Positions 58,926-64,000 of a DNA stretch of 64,000 nt are shown here, in pieces. The first letter of the stretch is position 1; each line of letters starts with the position of its first letter. The stretch comes from Methylophaga thalassica. Its GTDB lineage: Bacteria; Pseudomonadota; Gammaproteobacteria; Nitrosococcales; Methylophagaceae. The position numbers were made by a program, and so were the translations under genes. The notes under the pieces are model-generated. The model was not told the origin of the DNA. It saw only the letters and a program-made list of their open reading frames with translations, and ran no database searches. The stretch covers positions 372,001 to 436,000 of the forward strand of contig NZ_BSND01000004.1 of assembly GCF_030159795.1 (NCBI RefSeq). Direction: 5' to 3'.

Positions 58926-59627
58926 TTAAGCTGAGAATTGCTCAAAGTATTGTTCTGTTAGATCAGGTAACGTCAGATCATCATTTTTTATTAGCTGTTT
59001 TAATTTCCTCTGACTCATAATGCCGATCTGGTCTGCTAATTGATGAGCACATAGCAGGTCATGGGTGACAATCAAAACCGCAGTACCGCGTTGTTTGATG
59101 GTATTGACTACTTCGATAAATTCTTGAGTGGCAACAGGATCCAACCCGGATGTGGGTTCATCCATCAAAACCAATTTGGCATGTTTTAGCAGTGCAAAGG
59201 CAATCGCCACTTTTTGTCTCATGCCTTTAGAAAAACTACCGATTTTTCGCTCTAATTGTGCTTCTGTAATCCCTGTTCTAAGCAGCACATCCTTGATATC
59301 TGACTGAATAACTTTTACACCGGCAAGCTCAGCGAGATAGCTGATATTTTCTACGGCAGTAAAACTGGGATAGAGATGAACATTTTCGGGGATATACATC
59401 ATCTGCTCACGGCACTCAGTCCGCTGATGATACATATCGATACCATCCAGAATAGCACGACCAGAATCTGGTTTAACAAATCCTAATAACATATTGAGTG
59501 TAGTTGTTTTTCCAGCACCATTAGCACCCAACAGACATAAAATCTCACCAGAATCTACTGTAAAATTTAACTCATTTACAGCATGGTTTTTCCCATAATA
59601 TTTGTTCAAATTACTGACTTCTAACAT
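58926..59627 (-). CDS. ABC transporter ATP-binding protein
   Basis: ATPase of 233 aa, first gene of the second metal-responsive operon. Walker A is GANGAGKTT, the signature is SFSKGMRQK, and Walker B is LVLMDEPTSGLDP. The KGMRQK signature and single-domain size are those of ATPases that pair with ABC-2/NosY-like permeases. Two DUF3526-type permeases lie downstream in the same transcript, with a TonB receptor between. No periplasmic binding protein is encoded, so this is not a standard ZnuABC importer. Confidence 0.92.
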   Translation of the reverse strand: MLEVSNLNKYYGKNHAVNELNFTVDSGEILCLLGANGAGKTTTLNMLLGFVKPDSGRAILDGIDMYHQRTECREQMMYIPENVHLYPSFTAVENISYLAELAGVKVIQSDIKDVLLRTGITEAQLERKIGSFSKGMRQKVAIAFALLKHAKLVLMDEPTSGLDPVATQEFIEVVNTIKQRGTAVLIVTHDLLCAHQLADQIGIMSQRKLKQLIKNDDLTLPDLTEQYFEQFSA

Positions 59628-59657
59628 GTAGTTTTGTGTCCATGACCTATTATTATT

Positions 59658-59672
59658 TGATAATCATTCTCA
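59658..59672 (-). promoter_or_regulatory. Fur box before the ABC/TonB/fhcA operon
   Basis: TGATAATCATTCTCA on the plus strand matches the 7-1-7 Fur consensus TGATAATnATTATCA at 13 of 14 positions. It overlaps the proposed -10 box (GAGAAT read leftward) and lies about 30 bases before the ATPase start. Confidence 0.7.
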
Positions 59673-59694
59673 AGATGTTGATATATCATATCAA
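59666..59694 (-). promoter_or_regulatory. proposed sigma-70 promoter of the ABC/TonB/fhcA operon
   Basis: Reading leftward: TTGATA (-35), a 17-base spacer, then GAGAAT (-10). The -35 box has one mismatch; the -10 box has two. The Zur-type palindrome covers the -35 and the Fur box covers the -10. Confidence 0.45.
59678..59694. promoter_or_regulatory. probable Zur operator 1
   Basis: TTGATATATCATATCAA is a perfect palindrome with 7-base arms around ATC. Its core is nearly identical to the palindrome at 62945-62961. It lies between zur and the ABC ATPase gene. Assigning it to Zur is an inference from the shared motif and the zur, dksA2 and COG0523 gene content. Confidence 0.65.
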
Positions 59695-59707
59695 ATTTAA
59701 TTATAAA

Positions 59708-59733
59708 TAAAACCCAGCGTTTCTGGGTTTTTA
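59708..59733. terminator. terminator after zur
   Basis: Stem AACCCAG pairs with CTGGGTT around a five-base loop, with A-rich and T-rich flanks. It touches the zur stop codon and separates zur from the downstream ABC operon, whose own promoter lies just beyond. Confidence 0.75.
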
Positions 59734-60183
59734 TTGTTGCTGACAGTGCTCACATAGCCCATGTAATTCCAACTGGGGACTATTTAATTGAAAATGATTT
59801 TGTTGAATGCTTTTTTCTAATGCTTCAATAAGCTTAGTATCGACCCCAACTTCACTGACTGACTGGCAATTATCACAAATCAGAAACTGCGGTGTTTCGT
59901 GTTTATGTGTGCAAGTAATATGAGAGCAAGCAAGAAACTTATTGGTTGAGGCCAATTTATGGACCAGGCCCTGTTCAATAAGAAATTCGAGCATTCGATA
60001 CACTGACATTGCTGGAATTTTTTCACCCAATTTTTGCTGATAGAGATCAGCGAGTTCATAGGCAGACTGAGGATGAGCATTTTCAAGAAGAAGCTCCAAC
60101 ACCACTTTACGTTTAGGTGTCAGTTTGCCTCCATGCTCAATACAACTTTTTTCAGCTTGATTTATTGCTTTCTCTTTATCCAT
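59731..60183 (-). CDS. zur: Zur, zinc-uptake regulator (Fur family)
   Basis: Fur-family repressor of 150 aa. The N-terminal winged helix (LTPKRKVVLELLLENAHPQSAYELADLYQQ...PAMSVYRMLEFLIEQGLVHKL) matches Zur rather than Fur. Cysteine pairs CDNC and CEHC form the structural zinc site, and LELHGLC is the usual C-terminal context. I prefer the ATG at 60183, as in other Zur proteins; an ATG at 60210 would add nine residues. It lies 126 bases after the DUF1826 gene, between two operons that carry the same palindromic operator. Confidence 0.9.
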   Translation of the reverse strand: MDKEKAINQAEKSCIEHGGKLTPKRKVVLELLLENAHPQSAYELADLYQQKLGEKIPAMSVYRMLEFLIEQGLVHKLASTNKFLACSHITCTHKHETPQFLICDNCQSVSEVGVDTKLIEALEKSIQQNHFQLNSPQLELHGLCEHCQQQ

Positions 60184-60308
60184 AACATCACTTAAAGGTG
60201 TAGCGGTCATCAGGCGCGAACATTAACGATGACAGGTCAATCATAACGGAATTTTAACAGTTAACCATCCTATCAGGAATTAACTCCGAAACAGACTATA
60301 AATTATTC

Positions 60309-60965
60309 CTATGCGAAATCAATACCGAGAAACAAACGTCGGTTATCTGGACTGGCTAGTGGCGATCGATGAACTAAACCATCCACACTGGACTCAGTCC
60401 AGCCCTGCCCCTTCATCAATAAAACATCACCTGGCATAGCTTTTTGTATGGCATCCTCATGCCAATAAATGCCTGAGCTTTCATCAGGCTGACCATTCGC
60501 TCCTGCACCAAGCTTGTCTCTATTGACATTATCTTCCAGTAACCACTGTGTTGTATCACCTGTATAGGTTGTGACCAGGCGACATAATAATTTATCTACA
60601 TGAAAGCGTGGGCACATTGTTTTATCTAATAACTCCAGTCTTAAGCCGACATGCGTTAAATCAAATAAATCTGCAAACACTTCCGCCAGAAACGTCATAT
60701 CATTTTCCAGTGCAGTAAATGCCTGTTGTTTTAATGAGGCCCTCAACCATTCTTTCACTTCACTGGGTTTCAACACCGCCCTGAGCGCAAAACTTGAATG
60801 GGTATTCACTAAGCCAGCAATATCATCAAGCAATGCTGAACTTCTATTTCTGCGCCATAAAGCCAAGTTAATATTTTCACTATATATACTTGATAAATCA
60901 TACACTTCAGATACATAGTTAATGTTACCTGGAAACTCAACCTCTTGCTTTTTTAATGCTGTCAT
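60309..60965 (-). CDS. DUF1826 domain protein
   Basis: A 218-aa cytoplasmic protein of the DUF1826 family, whose function is not established. Conserved segments are [39 protein letters not shown] and VHRSP...RRLFLGID. The arrangement His-x-Asp (H122, D124), a later His (H199) and Arg (R209/R210) resembles the metal and 2-oxoglutarate ligands of Fe(II) dioxygenases; this is my inference. The ATG at 60965 overlaps the COG0523 stop (ATGA). DUF1826 genes are commonly found beside Zur-linked COG0523 genes. Confidence 0.85.
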   Translation of the reverse strand: MTALKKQEVEFPGNINYVSEVYDLSSIYSENINLALWRRNRSSALLDDIAGLVNTHSSFALRAVLKPSEVKEWLRASLKQQAFTALENDMTFLAEVFADLFDLTHVGLRLELLDKTMCPRFHVDKLLCRLVTTYTGDTTQWLLEDNVNRDKLGAGANGQPDESSGIYWHEDAIQKAMPGDVLLMKGQGWTESSVDGLVHRSPLASPDNRRLFLGIDFA

Positions 60966-62170
60966 TGCATTTGCCACGCAGGAAAGGGGTCAGGTAATGT
61001 CTGCCACATTGACTTACCCGCTAATAGTTCTTCATCCGTCAATAAGCAAGCATCTAATTGCTTTTTGACCTGAGTTTCATTGAGATTCTGTCCGATAAAA
61101 ACCAACTCCTGACGCATATCACCAAAGGGTTCTTGCCAGTTCTCCATAATGACTTCAATTGATGCATCATCTTGTGGCCAGCGTTCAGTAGGGACAGCCT
61201 TCCAGAACATACCCGCGAAACCATGATGGGCAATACCACCGGCCTGATTCCATTGCCCGGCAAACTGCGGGCGACTGGCTAACCAGAAATATCCCTTAGA
61301 CCGGATTAATTTTCCACACGGCCACTCCTGATGCAGAAACTCATAAAACTTCTGCGGATGAAAAGGCTTGCGTGCTGTATATGAAAAACTACTAATGCCA
61401 TACTCTTGCGTTTCAGGAATATGCTCACCACGGGCCTCTTGTAACCAGCCTGGTGCTTGTGACGCTTTATCAAAATCAAACTTATGTGTGGCCAGAACTT
61501 TTTCCAGTGGTACCTGGCCATGTTTCAGGGGAATAATTTCGGCGAGCGTATTTAAGCTTCTGAGTATGGATGTCAGCTCATTCAACTCTGCGGTGCTACA
61601 TAAGTCAGTTTTGCTGATTAGAATCACGTCGCAGAATTCGACTTGTTCTATTAACAGATCCGCCACACTACGCATATCGTCTTCACCGAGATGTTCGCCA
61701 GTATCTTGTAATAACTGCGCTTCACGGAAATCTTTTAAAAAGTTGACGGCATCGACCACCGTTACCATCGTATCTAAACGGGCAATCGTCGATAAACTTT
61801 CCCCTTCTTCATCAGCAAAAGTAAACGTCTCGGCGACGGGTAAGGGTTCGGATATACCGGTTGATTCAATCACCAGATAATCAAACCGACCTTCATCTGC
61901 CAAACGTTTGACTTCAATCAGCAAATCCTCACGTAAAGTGCAGCAAATACAACCATTGCTCATTTCAACCAGCTTTTCTTCTGCCCGATTAAAATCCACT
62001 TCGTTATTTAATTGCTGAGCATCAATATTAATTTCACTCATATCATTCACAATAACCGCGACTTTCCTACCCTCACGATTATTCAGGATATGGTTGAGTA
62101 CGGTGGTTTTGCCTGCGCCAAGAAAACCTGACAAAACAGTCACTGGCAGGCGCTTATCGTTTGTCTTCAT
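60962..62170 (-). CDS. COG0523 metallochaperone GTPase, Zur-linked
   Basis: G3E-family GTPase of about 402 aa with P-loop GFLGAGKTT, metal motif NGCICC (CxCC), [13 protein letters not shown], and a guanine-specificity motif SKTD. The C-terminal CobW_C domain is complete ([19 protein letters not shown]...GYFWLASRP). It is of the YciC/ZagA/ZigA kind expected in zinc starvation. Start is probably the ATG at 62170 with GAGAA upstream; an ATG at 62191 is also in frame. It overlaps dksA2 upstream and DUF1826 downstream. Confidence 0.93.
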   Translation of the reverse strand: MKTNDKRLPVTVLSGFLGAGKTTVLNHILNNREGRKVAVIVNDMSEINIDAQQLNNEVDFNRAEEKLVEMSNGCICCTLREDLLIEVKRLADEGRFDYLVIESTGISEPLPVAETFTFADEEGESLSTIARLDTMVTVVDAVNFLKDFREAQLLQDTGEHLGEDDMRSVADLLIEQVEFCDVILISKTDLCSTAELNELTSILRSLNTLAEIIPLKHGQVPLEKVLATHKFDFDKASQAPGWLQEARGEHIPETQEYGISSFSYTARKPFHPQKFYEFLHQEWPCGKLIRSKGYFWLASRPQFAGQWNQAGGIAHHGFAGMFWKAVPTERWPQDDASIEVIMENWQEPFGDMRQELVFIGQNLNETQVKKQLDACLLTDEELLAGKSMWQTLPDPFPAWQMQ

Positions 62171-62558
62171 AACGTCGTTCTCTTTTTTCATTTATATTCT
62201 TGATATCGGTACTGTATTCTGCCGTTGGCCTAATCAATAGCCGTGCTAAGCCAATCGGTTCCCCACTTTCTATGCAATAGCCGTAATCTCCTTGGCGTAT
62301 CCGCTGCCTGGCTTTGTCAATTTTAGGAATCAGCTGACGCTTACGATCGGCCAGTCTTAATGCAAGCTGAGCCTCTTCTTCCAGAGTCGCTCGATCCGAT
62401 ACATCACTGACTCTTTCATAGTTAATGTCCACCTTTGATGCTTCAATTTCATCCAGTGTCTCTTGCCTCAACTCAAGCAACCTGGCATCAAAAAAAGCTA
62501 ACTGCTCAGCATTCATATAGTCAGCTTGGTCCATAGCCAACAAGGCTTTTTCATCCAT
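62154..62558 (-). CDS. dksA2: DksA2, zinc-finger-less DksA paralogue
   Basis: RNA-polymerase secondary-channel factor of 134 aa acting with ppGpp. The coiled-coil tip keeps the functional DxxDxA motif (DVSDRA, residues 52-57). Of the four zinc-finger cysteines only Cys95 remains; the others correspond to Ser98, Ser116 and Ile119 when aligned by eye to E. coli DksA (GYCESC, PTADLCIDC). Such C-minus forms replace DksA when zinc is scarce, as known for Pseudomonas DksA2. It overlaps the MerC-like gene by eight bases, and lies in the first Zur-type operon. Confidence 0.92.
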   Translation of the reverse strand: MDEKALLAMDQADYMNAEQLAFFDARLLELRQETLDEIEASKVDINYERVSDVSDRATLEEEAQLALRLADRKRQLIPKIDKARQRIRQGDYGYCIESGEPIGLARLLIRPTAEYSTDIKNINEKRERRYEDKR

Positions 62559-62928
62559 TACTTGGCTCCATCACTAAGGATTTTTTAGTGACTAACTTAC
62601 GATTCCAGAAATGCCCACTCATAATCGCAAGCGCCGATGGAATCGTAATCCAGAACTCATAATGCTCGGGCAGAAAAAAGGTCGACACCATGGCACTGAT
62701 TCCCAGAACCACTAGAATCATGGGGACATGATTACCATGCCTAATATAGGCAAAAGGTAAGCTCAACAGAGCAAATAATATAACCGGTACTAACATCACC
62801 TGATGTATCCAGGGTGAGTCCAGCCAGGCACTGACAGCACCTAATGCCGCTAACCCCATCAACATCGATGTAATAACACAATGCACTAAGCACAAGCCTG
62901 AACAAGCAATTGCAATATTGTCTTTCAT
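62551..62928 (-). CDS. MerC-domain membrane protein
   Basis: Small inner-membrane protein of 125 aa with four helices (about residues 6-32, 41-62, 67-86, 92-112). The early GLCLVHC (with another Cys at residue 8) corresponds to the metal-binding region of MerC-domain proteins. No mercury resistance genes are near, so a zinc-related or accessory metal role is inferred from the operon. The ATG at 62928 has AGAGG five bases upstream; a GTG two codons earlier would lie on that site. It is the first gene of the operon. Confidence 0.85.
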   Translation of the reverse strand: MKDNIAIACSGLCLVHCVITSMLMGLAALGAVSAWLDSPWIHQVMLVPVILFALLSLPFAYIRHGNHVPMILVVLGISAMVSTFFLPEHYEFWITIPSALAIMSGHFWNRKLVTKKSLVMEPSNG

Positions 62929-62944
62929 AAGCACCTCTTAATTT

Positions 62945-62961
62945 ATGATATATCGTATCAT
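62945..62961. promoter_or_regulatory. probable Zur operator 2
   Basis: ATGATATATCGTATCAT has 7-base arms with one mismatch. It shares the core TGATATATC-R-TATCA with the operator at 59678-59694. It overlaps the -10 box of the promoter for the MerC-dksA2-COG0523-DUF1826 operon, so bound repressor would block polymerase. Confidence 0.68.
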
Positions 62962-62985
62962 ATTGTTAAAAAATAGCAGATGCAA
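62957..62985 (-). promoter_or_regulatory. proposed sigma-70 promoter of the dksA2 operon
   Basis: Reading leftward: TTGCAT (-35), 17-base spacer, TATGAT (-10). The -10 has one mismatch, and the -35 keeps TTG. The -10 lies inside the palindromic operator. Confidence 0.55.
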
Positions 62986-63043
62986 GAAAATTCATGGTTC
63001 AAACTAAAAATGGAATTAGACGTTTAGAAAAAACATCACTGAA

Positions 63044-63511
63044 CTAATAGCGTATTGCCAAGACAAAGTAGACTTTTTTCTGACCAGCAACCTCAATGAC
63101 TACCTCATCATCTATCGTCTTACCCAGTAACTTTCGCGCTAATGGCGAATCAATACTGATATAGCCTTTTGAGGCATCAATCTCATCCGGGCCGACAATG
63201 CGATATTCCTTTTCATCACCCTCTTCTGTCTCAACAGTGACCCAGGCAGCGAAAAAAATATGATCTTTATTATCGGGCGCCTGATCCACCACTTTCAAAT
63301 CAGGTAATCTTTTTTGCAAATAACGAATTCGACGGTCGATCTCACGTAATTCTTTTTTACGGTAAATATATTCAGCATTCTCAGAACGGTCTCCCTCAGC
63401 TGCCGCCGCTGAAAGCGCTTTCACCACATCACGGCGTCGTGCCCAACGCGCAGTGAGTTCTTGGTTCAGCTCTGCGTAGCCTTCGGCAGTAATATACGGT
63501 GAAGATGCCAT
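63044..63511 (-). CDS. greB: transcription elongation factor GreB
   Basis: Secondary-channel factor that stimulates transcript cleavage by backtracked RNA polymerase. At 155 aa it has the N-terminal coiled coil with the acidic tip (EGDRSENAEYIYRKKELREIDRRIRYL) and the C-terminal FKBP-like domain (IDSPLARKLLGKTIDDEVVIE). The basic RYLQKRL and overall sequence favour GreB over GreA. It lies upstream of the MerC-like gene with a 115-base gap that holds the operator and promoter, so it is a separate unit. Confidence 0.93.
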   Translation of the reverse strand: MASSPYITAEGYAELNQELTARWARRRDVVKALSAAAAEGDRSENAEYIYRKKELREIDRRIRYLQKRLPDLKVVDQAPDNKDHIFFAAWVTVETEEGDEKEYRIVGPDEIDASKGYISIDSPLARKLLGKTIDDEVVIEVAGQKKVYFVLAIRY

Positions 63512-63577
63512 TGTTTACATTCCAAATGAAAAAGGCTGGATCATATCAATATTCAATAAATACGTGAGCTTTGATGC

Positions 63578-63964
63578 TCAGACATTCACCTTATAATTGA
63601 GATCTCTGGCTTCATCTCCTGTCATACCTCGAAATCCCCACTGATAAGGTGCCTGTTCGTGAATAGTGATCTCAATATCACTGGGAGAGATAAAAAGCTG
63701 TGTTTCAATTTCTTGGAATAAAGTCTTAATCAATTGTTTTTGTGTATCAACTTGTCGCCCTGACATCATATGAATTTCTATCACCGTATAAGCGTCTGTT
63801 CGTCCGCCGGGATAATAGAAATCATCTTTATCCATCGGAATAAAGCGATGAGCCCGTTTATCTTCAGGTAATCCCAACACAGTCTGCATACATCGATGAA
63901 TAACATCTGATAACTGCGCTTTAATTGGATTAAGCCTCTCTTTAATACCGTAAATAATAATCAT
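63578..63964 (-). CDS. tautomerase-family protein
   Basis: A 128-aa protein of the tautomerase/MIF superfamily. The second half contains YPGGRTDAYTVIEIHMMSGRQVDTQKQLIKTLF and ITIHEQAPYQWGFRGMTGDEARDLNYKV, typical of a subgroup annotated as tautomerase. The catalytic Pro usually exposed at position 1 is absent: the sequence begins Met-Ile-Ile-Ile. Activity is therefore doubtful. The start is the ATG at 63964 with GAGG nine bases upstream; a TTG five codons earlier is less likely. Confidence 0.8.
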   Translation of the reverse strand: MIIIYGIKERLNPIKAQLSDVIHRCMQTVLGLPEDKRAHRFIPMDKDDFYYPGGRTDAYTVIEIHMMSGRQVDTQKQLIKTLFQEIETQLFISPSDIEITIHEQAPYQWGFRGMTGDEARDLNYKVNV

Positions 63965-64000
63965 TGAATAAAACCTCAATAAGCCTCTATGTTTATCTTA

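Noticed and set aside
61368-61880. 170-residue frame on the plus strand
   Set aside because: It lies fully antisense to the COG0523 GTPase gene, has no ribosome-binding site, and its composition is that of a reverse-complement shadow.
62551-62928. Mercury resistance operon
   Set aside because: Only a MerC-like domain is present; no merR, merT, merP or merA is in the window and the operon content is zinc-related.
1-64000. CRISPR arrays, insertion sequences, prophage genes, tRNA or rRNA genes
   Set aside because: No regular direct repeats, transposase or integrase frames, or RNA gene signatures were seen on reading through both strands; a dedicated scan could still find a short RNA.

Overview
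This window looks like a stretch of chromosome from a methylotrophic gammaproteobacterium, most likely Methylophaga or a close relative. That is an inference. It rests on gammaproteobacterial housekeeping genes of typical length (full-length fused purL, pepN, metG, greB, dcd, speA), a formylmethanofuran dehydrogenase subunit A homologue (FhcA, tetrahydromethanopterin-linked C1 metabolism), a pseudoazurin, a PQQ-type sugar dehydrogenase, and moderately AT-rich DNA. I saw no rRNA, tRNA, insertion sequence, prophage or CRISPR array. Genes are densely packed and many stop/start codons overlap (ATGA).

Layout. 1-7.8 kb: a class A beta-lactamase, two diguanylate cyclases on either side of a pseudoazurin, and a chemoreceptor preceded by a very good sigma-28 promoter. 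7.8-12.2 kb: purL and an RDD membrane protein. 12.3-16.8 kb: a tightly coupled set of a small phosphate-binding-like periplasmic protein, an outer-membrane porin-like protein and a GGDEF-EAL sensor. 16.8-23.3 kb: DUF2835, HIT protein, pepN, a lone NIF3-type domain, a WD40 lipoprotein, dcd and apbC/mrp. 23.4-30.7 kb: a nitrilase-GNAT-SnoaL trio followed by a complete arginine-to-spermidine route (speA, carboxyspermidine dehydrogenase, carboxyspermidine decarboxylase, agmatinase). 30.8-33.3 kb: an aspartoacylase-like protein, rimK and a RimB-type protease homologue. 33.4-37.1 kb: a three-gene succinate dehydrogenase/fumarate reductase of the five-helix cytochrome b type, with a small TPR-like gene. 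37.3-43.3 kb: metG, a type IV pilin behind a sigma-54-like promoter, an O-antigen-ligase/PglL-like enzyme and a TPR protein fused to a 2OG-Fe(II) oxygenase-like domain. 43.4-47.3 kb: a YdjM-type membrane protein, selO and a secreted sugar dehydrogenase. 47.3-51.4 kb: a fecI-fecR-TonB receptor set under a Fur-box promoter.

The most interesting part is 51.4-62.9 kb, an apparent zinc-starvation island. Two operons sit on either side of a zur gene, all on the minus strand. Each operon is preceded by nearly the same palindrome (TGATATATC-A/G-TATCA core) overlapping a promoter. The first operon holds a MerC-like protein, a DksA paralogue that has lost three of its four zinc-finger cysteines, a COG0523 metallochaperone GTPase and a DUF1826 protein. 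The second holds an ABC ATPase, a TonB receptor, two DUF3526-type permeases, a second COG0523 GTPase and, at the end, an fhcA homologue with intact metal ligands. The second operon also carries a near-consensus Fur box next to the palindrome. This suggests that C1 (formaldehyde/formate) metabolism is tied to zinc limitation through a metal-supplied or metal-sparing FhcA. I do not recognise this arrangement as described.

The window ends with greB and a tautomerase-family gene.
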